NCBI RefSeq assembly: GCF_001650875.1
Contig: NZ_LXYI01000030.1
Location: forward strand, 1-64,000
Direction: 5' to 3'
Origin: Sulfitobacter sp. EhC04
GTDB taxonomy: Bacteria; Pseudomonadota; Alphaproteobacteria; Rhodobacterales; Rhodobacteraceae
Length of the DNA: 64,000 nt
The position numbers and the translations under genes were made by a program. Shown piece after piece: positions 17,117 through 26,300 of the stretch; the stretch's first letter is position 1; every line of letters begins with the position of its first letter. The notes under the pieces are model-generated. The model worked only from the letters and a program-made list of their open reading frames with translations, had not been told where the DNA came from and did not search any database.

Positions 17117-18313
17117 GTGAAGATCGCCTATATCCTGAATACCTATCCGCAACCCTCGCAAAGTTTCATCCGCCGCGAGATACGCGCGCTGGAACGTCAG
17201 GGACACGCGGTGACGCGGATGGCCATGCGGCGCTTTGACGGCACATTGGTGGACCCGCAAGACATCTCTGAGGCGGAAAAGACCGACTACCTGCTTGCCA
17301 AGGGGCCGATGACACTGGTCCGCGACAGCCTGCGCGCCCTGCGCCGGGACGCGGCCGGTTTCTTTGCCGCCTTGCGGACTGCGCTGAAACTCGGCCGCCT
17401 GTCCGAAGTCGGCCGCCTGCGTCATCTGATCTATCTTGCCGAAGCGGCCCATGTGGCCGAGCAATGCCGCGCCGCCGGGATCACCCATGCCCACGCCCAT
17501 TTCGGCACAAACGCCCCCGCCGTGGCGATGCTGGCGCGGATGCTGGGCGGGCCGAAGTTTTCCTTCACCGTACATGGCCCCGAAGAATTCGATTCGCCCC
17601 GCGCCCTGTCACTGGGGGCCAAGATGCAGGCCGCCGATTTCACCGTCGCGATCAGCCAGTTTTGCCGCTCGCAGCTGATGCGCTGGGCCGATCACGCCGA
17701 TTGGGACCGCATCCATGTCGTCCATTGCGGCGTCGAACCCGCCCGGTTCAAGGACCCCGCACCACTTCCCCAGGGGCCGCGCCGTGTCGTGGCAATCGGA
17801 CGGTTGGTCGAGCAGAAAGGCCAGCTTGCCCTCATACAGGCGATGGCAGAGGTCACGTCCGACCTGCACCTGACCCAGATTGGCGACGGCGAAATGCGCG
17901 CGCAGATCGAGGCGCTGATCGACAAGCTTGACCTGCGCGCGCGCATCACCCTGACCGGCTGGGTCGATGAGACACGGGTGAACGCGGAACTGGCAGCAGC
18001 CCATGCGATGGTCATGCCCAGCTTGGCCGAGGGCCTTCCCATGGTGGTGATGGAGGCGATGGCCGCTGCACGCCCCGTCATCGCAACCTATATCGCGGGC
18101 ACGCCCGAACTGGTGCGCCCCGATGAAACCGGCTGGCTCGTGCCTGCGGGCGATGTCACGGCCCTGGCGAAGGCCCTGGACGGGCTTGCCACGGTGCCAC
18201 TGGCCAGATTGTCCGAGATGGCGCAGGCCGGACGCACACGGGTGCTGGCGCGGCATGACATTGACAAAGAGGCGCAGAAGCTGGCGGCGCTCATGGCCTC
18301 CGACCGGGTCTGA
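17117..18313 (+). CDS. GT4-family glycosyltransferase (WcaL-like)
   Basis: 398 residues from GTG 17117, preceded by AAGGAAGAG. N-terminal acceptor domain begins KIAYILNTYPQPSQSFIRRE, the usual opening of WcaL/exopolysaccharide GT4 enzymes. C-terminal nucleotide-sugar domain shows GRLVEQKGQ near residue 230 and the EX7E pair in EGLPMVVMEAM (about 305 and 313), followed by GTPELVRP. These are retaining transferases of GT-B fold at the cytoplasmic membrane face. It is convergent with the last GT2 of the PKS/NRPS operon and divergent from the flippase. The donor sugar is unknown. An upstream ATG at 17084 is possible but less well spaced. Confidence 0.9.
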   Translation: MKIAYILNTYPQPSQSFIRREIRALERQGHAVTRMAMRRFDGTLVDPQDISEAEKTDYLLAKGPMTLVRDSLRALRRDAAGFFAALRTALKLGRLSEVGRLRHLIYLAEAAHVAEQCRAAGITHAHAHFGTNAPAVAMLARMLGGPKFSFTVHGPEEFDSPRALSLGAKMQAADFTVAISQFCRSQLMRWADHADWDRIHVVHCGVEPARFKDPAPLPQGPRRVVAIGRLVEQKGQLALIQAMAEVTSDLHLTQIGDGEMRAQIEALIDKLDLRARITLTGWVDETRVNAELAAAHAMVMPSLAEGLPMVVMEAMAAARPVIATYIAGTPELVRPDETGWLVPAGDVTALAKALDGLATVPLARLSEMAQAGRTRVLARHDIDKEAQKLAALMASDRV

Positions 18314-18332
18314 CCGCCCCCCGCCTGCCCGC

Positions 18333-19166
18333 TCAGCGCCCCCGCACCCAACGGTTCTTGCTGCGCAGGACGGGCAGGTGAATCGCAAGGCGCACCGCAC
18401 AAAAGGCGGCAAAACCCGGCGGGTCGGCCAGGGCCCGACGCCACAGCGGCGCAGCACCGGGCTGCGGGTCGTCATTTGCCATCAGTTCGGGATAGCGGCT
18501 TTCGATCTCGGCCACGCCGATGTCCTGCCTGCGCCGGACCTGCACCAACCGCGCAAAACCTTCGACCATGGGCCAGTCATAGGTGGCGGGCACGGCGAGG
18601 CGTTCACCGGGGGTAAAGTTCAGCCGCGCATAGGTGTCATCCGAGATGATGTCCGGCCAACCGCCCCAGCGCGCCCGGCCCGCCCGGTTCATGGCAAAGA
18701 CACCAAAGCCCGGTACGCCGCGCGTCATGAAAGGCGTTGTCAGCCAGAACCTTGTATAGGGCCGTGTCACGCCCCCGCCCTGCACCGTCACATTGGGCCG
18801 CCCGCTGGCGTAGCGCGGCGCATCCACGTCCAGCACCCCGGCCAGTTGCGCAATCAGCGGCGGTGACACAATCACATCCGCATCGAGATAGATCAGCACC
18901 CTGCCTGCTGCCGCCGCCTCGCCCGCGTTCAGCGCGCCCAGCTTGTTGCCCTCGGCCAGCTCCAGCACCTGCAGATGCCAGCCTTTCAACCCGGCCTGTT
19001 CGGCAAAGCCGCGCGCAATCGCCGCCGTGTCATCGGTGCAGCCATTGGCCACCACGATCACCTGCACGCCCCCCGCGACATCGTCCGAGGCCAGCAGCGC
19101 CGTCAGGCAGGCGGCCAGATAGGCGGCCTCGTCATGGGCCGGGATCAGAATGCTTGCCCGGCTCAC
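18333..19166 (-). CDS. GT2-family glycosyltransferase, last gene of the PKS/NRPS operon
   Basis: 277 residues. GT-A fold signature: SILIPAHDEAAYLAACL at the N-terminus, VVANGCTDDT near residue 39 and the DXD motif YLDADV near residue 94, then an acidic WPDIISDDTYARL segment near 165 that fits the catalytic base region. There is no clear membrane helix, so it probably acts at the cytoplasmic face. Its ATG overlaps the stop of the SGNH-glycosidase gene by 4 bases (19163-19166), showing translational coupling. It ends 20 bases from the convergent GT4 gene. The substrate is unknown; operon membership suggests a sugar on or near the PKS/NRPS product or the exopolysaccharide. Confidence 0.88.
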   Translation of the reverse strand: MSRASILIPAHDEAAYLAACLTALLASDDVAGGVQVIVVANGCTDDTAAIARGFAEQAGLKGWHLQVLELAEGNKLGALNAGEAAAAGRVLIYLDADVIVSPPLIAQLAGVLDVDAPRYASGRPNVTVQGGGVTRPYTRFWLTTPFMTRGVPGFGVFAMNRAGRARWGGWPDIISDDTYARLNFTPGERLAVPATYDWPMVEGFARLVQVRRRQDIGVAEIESRYPELMANDDPQPGAAPLWRRALADPPGFAAFCAVRLAIHLPVLRSKNRWVRGR

Positions 19167-21700
19167 TGAAACGCCACCAGCGCATCCCAGCGGGGGTTTT
19201 CATCCTCAAGATAGCGCAGCGCACCCCATGCCCCCCATTTGGTCGGGGCATAGACATCGGAATAGGCGTTGAACAACTGTCCGCCGACCGCTTTCCACCC
19301 CTCCAGCAAGGTGGTGTAGAGCGCGCCCATCTGCGGCGCGTAGTTCAGCGCCTGAAAGAAGGCGGTCAGTTCCGCGTCATCGACCATTGCGCCAATGCCC
19401 ACCACATGGCTGCCGCCCTCGTACATGATCAGGTCCAGCCCATGCGCCTGCGCCACCTGCGCGTGATAGGGCCAGACACGGGTGATCAGGTCACTGACCG
19501 TATCGGCACCGTCACCGCTGACCGCCCCGTCACGCAATTCGCGGCCCGCCAGTTCAAAGGCGAAATCAAAACGGTGCCGGGTGATGTACTCCTCCGCCGC
19601 CGCGCCGGTCAGACCTTCTGCATTGGCGGCGGCCACGGCCCGCGTGCGGCTTTCCTCCAGCCAGTTGCGGAGCATCGGCGCGCGTTCCGCCGTGCCAAGC
19701 CCGCCTGCGAAATAGCCCGACACCGCATAGGCATCAAAAGCCTCTGCCGGGGCTGGCACCCCCTCTGCCACCGCCAGCGGGGCGGTCAGCGCCTCGGTTT
19801 CCAGCCCCAGCCAGCCGGTCTGGCTTGAGATCACATTGACCAGCCGCGCGCGGTCTTCCCCGGCAAAGACCCCGGACCAGATCCGCGCCACTTCTGCCGC
19901 GCGCAGCCCGTAGTATTGCATCCACTTGTCCTGCGCATTCCAGCGCGCGCGGGCCTGCACATCGGCCCAGCGGGCCTGTTCGAACTGCCAGTTCCAGACC
20001 TCGTTGGAGAATTCCACATAGACCTTCAGCGCGGGATCAAGCCTGTCTTTCACCAGCGCCGCGAGTTGGCGCACAAAGCCGTCATCCGCCAGATGCGGCA
20101 CATTCAGCCAGATGTCGGCCTCAAGCTCATTGGCAAGCTGCACCATCACCTCGACCGGGACACCGCCTGCCCAGGTCACGTCACCGGGCAAGGGGCGGTC
20201 GGCCCATGCGGCCAGCTTGGCATTGTTCGTCTCCATCCAGTCCATCATGCGCAACGCGCTGAACTGGCCGATCCGCGCGGTCCAGGCCGGGTTGAACAGC
20301 GCGCCCGCCGCGTGGCGTTCAAGGTTTCCGAGTTTGACCACCGAAATGTCATGCGGCGGGTCAGACGTTTTAATGCGCTGAATGCGGATGTCCACGCTGC
20401 CGGGACCGGGCGTGTAGTCAAAACTCACTTCGCCCTTGCCATAACGCACATTCTGCGCGCGCCCCGTCACCTCGATCACGCCCTTGCCACGATAGGCCAG
20501 ACGATACCGCCCCTTGAGCGATGCAGCCTCTGGCGGCATGTCGGTCAGGATCAGCGTGCCGATGCTGCTCAGGCTGCGGGGCATCCGTATCGGCCAGCCG
20601 TTTTCATCCAGATGCCCGCCCGCCAGCAGTTCGGCGTATTCCATGCCGCCGAAGCGACCGGGTTCATGGCCCAGCCAGGGCCGCGCGGTCTTCATCACGT
20701 CGATAAACGGGGCCTGGGTGCTCCAGTCCGAGACGGCGGCAAGGCCGATGGCCACCCGGTTGGTGCCCTCGACCGTACCGCGCGCCGCCGCAACCAGATC
20801 AACAGCGGGTGTCTCTGGCAAAACCGGCGGGCCGGTGGGGGCCGCAGGAGCGGTGCTGGCGCGCGCTGGCCCATTGGCAGGGGGCACCGGGGCCACCACG
20901 CTGCCGCCATAGGCCTGCACCGCCTCAAATGCGACGCGCTGAAGCTGGCGGGCAAGGTCCGCGTCCGGCGTGTCAAAGGGCTGCCCCCAGCGGTCGTTGA
21001 AATCCACCGGCAGGCCCAGCGGGTCCTGCCCGGTCAGCGTGGCATATTGCACCATCGCGACAAAGTAATGGCCGGTGTCATTCAGGTGGATGTCATCGGC
21101 AAAAAGCGCGGACATATCCGTGAGCCCCGGTATCCGCTCCGCCGCAATCTCATCATAGAGACGCGCCATCGCCTGCCCGGCAGGGATCAGCCCGACCTGC
21201 GCACTGTCCGACCGGGTTGCGGCACCGACCTGGGCCACGATTTCCTCCCAGACCGGCAGATCCTGATCCAGCCGTTCCCGCCAGGGCGTGGCTGCGCCCT
21301 CGTCATGCTCAACCGCCGCACCTGTGCCGCTTTTCAGCGAATGCCAGGTTTCCTGCACATAGATATGCACATCCGGATTGGCCGAGGCCGCAAGCCCCGC
21401 AAAGGCCTGCGCATAGACATAGGTATCGGACCACTTCACATGGTTTGCCAGCGGAATGGCCTCGGTCAGGATCAAGTGGGTTGTGCCGCCTTCGGGCAGG
21501 ATCAACCGGGCGTCGATCCCTTCGGCATTGGCGGATTCGTCCCAATTGTATTTCAGCGGCGCGCCATTGATGATCTGGGCGCGCACCGTGCCTGCGCCGG
21601 TGCCCGCGCGCAGCGCCTCTTGCAGCATGTCGGGGCCGTCGGAACCGAACAGGCTGTGGCCCACCATCACCACCGATGCAGCAACCCCAAGCAGGCTCAT
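19163..21700 (-). CDS. Two-domain protein: SGNH hydrolase fused to a clan-A-like glycosidase
   Basis: 845 residues. The N-terminal domain (1-260) is an SGNH hydrolase: nucleophile S16 in VGHSLFG, and block V DDIHLND near residue 200 supplies Asp and His. A Pro/Ala linker (about 268-300) leads to a long C-terminal part. That part holds VYVEFSNEVWNW near 560, matching the NE acid/base motif of clan GH-A, and LIMYEGGSH near 760, a candidate nucleophile Glu. The N-terminal domain is a paralogue of the next gene upstream (both have ETWH and LIPAGQ.MA). No cleavable signal peptide is possible because the GHS strand begins at residue 9, so the location is puzzling. It may deacylate and cleave a glycan linked to this locus. 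The glycosidase call rests on motifs only. Confidence 0.72.
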   Translation of the reverse strand: MSLLGVAASVVMVGHSLFGSDGPDMLQEALRAGTGAGTVRAQIINGAPLKYNWDESANAEGIDARLILPEGGTTHLILTEAIPLANHVKWSDTYVYAQAFAGLAASANPDVHIYVQETWHSLKSGTGAAVEHDEGAATPWRERLDQDLPVWEEIVAQVGAATRSDSAQVGLIPAGQAMARLYDEIAAERIPGLTDMSALFADDIHLNDTGHYFVAMVQYATLTGQDPLGLPVDFNDRWGQPFDTPDADLARQLQRVAFEAVQAYGGSVVAPVPPANGPARASTAPAAPTGPPVLPETPAVDLVAAARGTVEGTNRVAIGLAAVSDWSTQAPFIDVMKTARPWLGHEPGRFGGMEYAELLAGGHLDENGWPIRMPRSLSSIGTLILTDMPPEAASLKGRYRLAYRGKGVIEVTGRAQNVRYGKGEVSFDYTPGPGSVDIRIQRIKTSDPPHDISVVKLGNLERHAAGALFNPAWTARIGQFSALRMMDWMETNNAKLAAWADRPLPGDVTWAGGVPVEVMVQLANELEADIWLNVPHLADDGFVRQLAALVKDRLDPALKVYVEFSNEVWNWQFEQARWADVQARARWNAQDKWMQYYGLRAAEVARIWSGVFAGEDRARLVNVISSQTGWLGLETEALTAPLAVAEGVPAPAEAFDAYAVSGYFAGGLGTAERAPMLRNWLEESRTRAVAAANAEGLTGAAAEEYITRHRFDFAFELAGRELRDGAVSGDGADTVSDLITRVWPYHAQVAQAHGLDLIMYEGGSHVVGIGAMVDDAELTAFFQALNYAPQMGALYTTLLEGWKAVGGQLFNAYSDVYAPTKWGAWGALRYLEDENPRWDALVAFQ

Positions 21701-22653
21701 GCCGCGACCCCGGTTTCAGGATGGCGCGCGATGACCTGCCAGACCACGTCCTGCATCACAGCGGCAACATCGGCAGAGGGCGCTGTTGCAGGGGCGCCGT
21801 CGGCGCGGGTCAACGCATGCGGCAGGCCGCGCGGATCGCGGTGATAGAGGACAGCGTAGTGGGTCAGTGCCACCAGATAGGCCCCCAGGTCATTGAAATG
21901 AATGGTGTCCGGGGTGCCATCGTCCCGTTTGGTAAAGAGATCATGCAGGCTGGTGACGCCGCCGATGCCGCCCGCGGCCTCGACCCGGCGGACAAAGGCC
22001 GCCATGACCTGACCGGCGGGGATCAGGTGGATCGGCGCATCGGTCGCGGCCAGCGCGGGGTATTTGACCCGGCCCTGCCAGAATTTGCGCAGGTCCCGGT
22101 CGATGCGCAGCAGCCAGCCGTTGCCATCGTCGGTGTGATGCCATGTCTCATAAAGGTAGATCCGAGTCTGCGGGTTCGCGTCCCAGGCCAGCCCGGCCCA
22201 GCGCGCGAGATATTCCGCCGCATCGTGATGGCGGATCGCATCGCGGATCTCGACCATCTCGGTCAGGACCAGGGCGTCATAACTGCCGGTGGCAAGCGCC
22301 TGTTTCGCGGGGCGAAACCACGCATGGGCGTTTTCCTCGGCAAAGCCGTTGATGGGCACGTCTTCCTCCCAATGGTCGCGCAGGGAGGTGCCCCAGCCCA
22401 GTTGCGAATGATAGCGATGTCCTGCCCCGGCAAGCTGCGCCAGCATCGCGGGCATGTCGCGCCCCACAAGGCTGTGACCCAGATGATAGACATTGAGCGC
22501 CGCATCGGGCGGATTGAGCGGCACCGCATAAAGCGCCTGCGCCTCTGCCGCGCCCTGCCGCCGGTCGCGGGTCCAGAACTGCCGACCTGCTGCCGCCACC
22601 AGCGCGAGGGCTCCCAGACCTGCAAGGGCGGTTCGGCGCGAGGCGGGTTTCAT
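21697..22653 (-). CDS. Tat-exported SGNH/GDSL-type hydrolase
   Basis: 318 residues from the ATG at 22653. A twin-arginine signal (KPASRRTALAGLGALALVAA) is followed by an SGNH fold with HLGHSLVG (S61) and DTIHFND near residue 252. It therefore probably acts as an esterase in the periplasm. Paralogue of the N-terminal domain of the downstream fusion, sharing ETWH, LIPAGQ and H-N-D blocks, so a duplication seems to have produced one exported and one apparently unexported form. Stop and next start overlap by 4 bases; the PPTase stop lies 4 bases upstream of this start. The substrate is unknown: an O-acyl group on a glycan or on the PKS/NRPS product would fit the context. Confidence 0.8.
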   Translation of the reverse strand: MKPASRRTALAGLGALALVAAAGRQFWTRDRRQGAAEAQALYAVPLNPPDAALNVYHLGHSLVGRDMPAMLAQLAGAGHRYHSQLGWGTSLRDHWEEDVPINGFAEENAHAWFRPAKQALATGSYDALVLTEMVEIRDAIRHHDAAEYLARWAGLAWDANPQTRIYLYETWHHTDDGNGWLLRIDRDLRKFWQGRVKYPALAATDAPIHLIPAGQVMAAFVRRVEAAGGIGGVTSLHDLFTKRDDGTPDTIHFNDLGAYLVALTHYAVLYHRDPRGLPHALTRADGAPATAPSADVAAVMQDVVWQVIARHPETGVAA

Positions 22654-22657
22654 CGGG

Positions 22658-23335
22658 TCAGGCTCCTTTGCCGTCACGTTGCCCAATCGCAACCCCGGTG
22701 ACAAGATGCCCGGCCACTTCGGCGAACCGCCCCGGCAGGCTATCGCCGACGGAAAACGGGCCGATGGGGTGCAGGAATCTCGCGTCAAAGCGCCCTGCGG
22801 GCGGATCGAACGTCACATCCAGAACCTCAAACCCAAAGAGCTGCCCCGTCAGCGGAAACTGCGCCTTGTAGGCGGCTTCCTTGGCCGCAAAGATCATCAG
22901 GCCAAGTTCCGCCAGCGGGATACCTGCATGACGGGATATTTCCACATCAGAACAAATGATTGGAATGATATCTTCATCCAATCTGTGAAGCTGTTCGGCA
23001 TCGAGGCCCAGCGATCTGACGCGGTTTGACACAACCGCCAGGCAAAGCTGCCTTGTATGGGTGATGCTGCCTGCCAGCCCCTGCGGCCAGTCCGGCGCGC
23101 GGTTGGCCTGAACCGGGACCGCCTGTGCGGGGCAACCGGCATCCTGCATCGCCATCCGCGCGGCGGCGCGGCCCGCTGCGAATTCGTTGCGGCGGGCGGG
23201 AACTGCCCCTGCCAGCGCTTCGGCTTCCCCCGCCCAGACCGGAGGTTGTGGCGCGCTCGGATCGGTCAGGCCAAGGCCCACCGGCACATCGAACAACCCG
23301 CGCACCGCCCGTTCAATTGCTTTTGCATCAGGCAT
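22658..23335 (-). CDS. 4'-phosphopantetheinyl transferase, EntD/Sfp class
   Basis: 225 residues from the ATG at 23335. Family motifs present: SLGLDAE near residue 107 (Mg-binding Asp and Glu) and IFAAKEAAYKAQ near 150 (the (W/F)xxKEA core). N-terminal WAGEAEAL and RRNEFAAGRAAAR fit EntD-like enzymes. It transfers phosphopantetheine from CoA to the conserved serine of carrier domains, here most likely the NRPS PCP (S1446) and the PKS ACP near residue 1806. The start lies inside the last codons of the NRPS gene (8-base overlap), so the two are coupled. A longer frame runs back to 23809 inside the NRPS gene and was rejected. Confidence 0.92.
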   Translation of the reverse strand: MPDAKAIERAVRGLFDVPVGLGLTDPSAPQPPVWAGEAEALAGAVPARRNEFAAGRAAARMAMQDAGCPAQAVPVQANRAPDWPQGLAGSITHTRQLCLAVVSNRVRSLGLDAEQLHRLDEDIIPIICSDVEISRHAGIPLAELGLMIFAAKEAAYKAQFPLTGQLFGFEVLDVTFDPPAGRFDARFLHPIGPFSVGDSLPGRFAEVAGHLVTGVAIGQRDGKGA

Positions 23336-26300
23336 CCGCTGTGCGCCGCCCTGCCCGCATGGCACGACGTTTCTGAACGATATCAGCAGTTTCGGCAGGC
23401 AGAACCGGCGCGGCATGGCGCATTTCCGCGCCCCTTTGCGGTGCAGGCTCTGACGGTGACGGCTGGCGCTTGCGCCTTGTGCCACCGGTGGCCTTGTCCA
23501 GATGCCCGGCCAAGGCCCCAAGGGTCGGAAAGCGAAAGATGTCGGTGATCGACAGCGCCACGCCGCCCAATGCCGCCTTGATGTCGCGGTGCGCCTGTAC
23601 CGCCAGCAGGGAATGACCCCCGAGGGAAAAGAAGTTGTCCTCCGCCCGGATGTCGGCGACGCCCAGCAGCCCGGTCCAGACTTCTGCAATGCGCTGCACC
23701 GTCTCTGCGCTGCCTTGTGTCGGCGCGTCCTCGACCCGATCCGGCGTGACCGCTTTGGGCCGGGGGGCTGCACCCCGCGCTGTCGGTGCGGGCAAGGCCT
23801 TGCGGTCAATTTTCTTGTTTGGGGTCAACGGCATGGCAGCCAACCCTACCACGGCGCCGGGGACCATGATGGCAGGCAGGTCCTGCATCAACGCCGCCTT
23901 CGCGGCCGCCTCGCTTATCGCGTTGGCGGGGGTGACATAGCCCACCAGTTGCGCCCCGCCGGGACCGTCGCGCGCGATGACAACGGCCTGTGTGACACCC
24001 GGCAGGCCCGCAAGCCGCGCCTCGATCTCACCCAGTTCGATCCGGTGACCGCGTATCTTGACCTGCGCATCGGCGCGGCCTGCAAAATGCAGGCATCCCG
24101 CCGCATCCCATGACACCACATCACCGGTGCGGTAGAGCTTGCCAGCGCCAAAGGGATTGTCCACGAACCGCTCTGCCGTCATCTCCTCGCGGTGCCAGTA
24201 ACCGAGGGTGACGCCGTCACCGCCGATCCACAATTCCCCAGCAACACCAGCTGGTTGCGGCAGCATCTTTTCATCCAGGATGAAGACCTGCGTATTGGCG
24301 ATGGGCGTCCCGATGGGGGCTGTGACATCTGCGGCATCCGCCACCATCTGCGTGGTTGACCAGATGGTTGTTTCGGTCGGGCCATACATGTTCTGGATGC
24401 TGGCCTGTGTATGCGATTGCAGCGCCGCGACCAGTGAGCCGGGCAAGGCCTCCCCCCCGATCATCAGCTGTTGCACCCCTGCCAGGGCCTGCTGCGCTTC
24501 CTCGTTGATGACCAGCATCTGCGCCATCGAGGGGGTGCATTGCAGATGCGTCACCCCATGGCGCTGGATCTGCGCGGCGATGGAGAAATCATCCGCCGCC
24601 AGCGTGATCTCGCGGTTGGCTTCGGCCAGCACCTGCGCCAGCGGTTTCAGCCCTTCCAGCACATCCGGCACCGGAATGCCGTAGTCGATCAGGCAGGCAA
24701 CCTCGTCCACGCCGATCGCCTTGAGTTCTTCAGTACGCGCCAGCCCGTCCGCCACGGTGCCGAACATGCCGCTGTCGTTGAAATACCGCTGAAAGGCGAA
24801 TTCCAGAATCGCGTCCATTTCCTCATCGGACAGGCCCTCAAGGTTGACGTCAAAGGGGTTGGTCGCGCCTTCGGGCTTTTTGAAGGCGGGGAAGGCCCAG
24901 GCGTATTGCTTGATCAGACCGGCGGCGGAGCGCAGGTAATCCTTCATCGGCTCGCGCGCGACCTCTTCGGCGGCTTCGCGGGTGTCGTCGAGATAGGTGT
25001 GCAGCATCACCGTGACCGTGAAATCCGCCGGGTCATGGCCCGCCTCGCGCAGGGCGGCGTGGTAGATCTTGATCTTGCCCGCGACTTCCTCGACCGATTG
25101 GCCCAGCAGGTGGGTCAGCACATTGGCCCCGATCTCGCCCGCTTCTTTCCAGGTCTGCGGGTTCCCGGCGGTTGTGACCCAGATCGGCAGCTTTGCCGAG
25201 ACCGGGCGCGGCTGGGTGATGACGGCGTGGGGAGTGCCGTCTTTCTTTGGAAATTCAACCGCTTCCCCGGCCCAGAGCCTGCGCAGCTGGTCGATGGCTG
25301 CATACATTGCGGGCTTGTTTTCGGGCGGCGTGTTTTCTGGGCGCAGCACGAAGTCATCCGGCTGCCAGCCGCTGGCGATGGCCAGCCCGACGCGCCCGTT
25401 GGTCAGATTGTCGATCACCGCCCATTCCTCGGCGATGCGGGCGGGATGGTGCAGCGGGGCGACGCAGGACCCGGCCCGGATCGCAAGGTTCGAGGTCACC
25501 GCAGCAACCGCGGCGCCGGTGACAGAGGGGTTCGGATAGGGGCCACCAAAGGCGTGGAAATGCCGCTCCGGCGTCCAGACGGCATTGAAGCCGTGGGTGT
25601 CGGCGAACCTCGCGCCTTCCAGCAAGAGTTCGTATTTGGCAGGGCCGACGCCATCGTCGTTGCCCCAGTAGAAGATGTTGAAATCAATGGCGCGCGCTGA
25701 CCGCGCAAGGGGGCCATTCGACACCAGCGTGCGGCTTTCGTCGCCGGTCAGCACGAGCTTCACGCCGCGCGAGATGGTCCAGAACAGTTCCAGCACCGAG
25801 ATGTCGAAAGACAGCGAGGTGACGGCCAGCCAGACCGACGCGCTGTCATGGTCGATGCGGTCGTCCATCCCGGCAAAGAAATTGGCGACATTGCCGTGGC
25901 TGACCATCACCCCCTTGGGCGTGCCGGTAGAACCGGAGGTATAGATCAGATAGGCCAGATCGTCGGGGGTGGCGCGGGCATCGGGATTGTGGTCGGGCAT
26001 GGCCGAATGATCGGCACCCACCATCACGGTTTTCGCTTCGTTTTCAGGCAGCTGCGCGGCGATCTTCGCCTGTGTCACGATCAGCGGTGCTGCGCTGTCG
26101 CTGATGTAATGCGCAATGCGGTCGGCTGGATAGGCCGGGTCGAGCGGGACATAGGCCCCCCCCGATTTCAGGATCGCCAGCGCCCCGATCATGAGGTCAG
26201 GCCCCCGCGTGCAATAAAGACCGATGGGCATGTCCGGTCCGGCCCCCTCTGCCAGCAGGGCATGGGCCAGCCGGTTCGCCGCGACATTGAGCGCGGCATA

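Noticed and set aside
22658-23809. Longer 383-codon version of the phosphopantetheinyl transferase
   Set aside because: The extra N-terminal part is out-of-frame reading of the NRPS carrier region; family similarity begins at the ATG at 23335.
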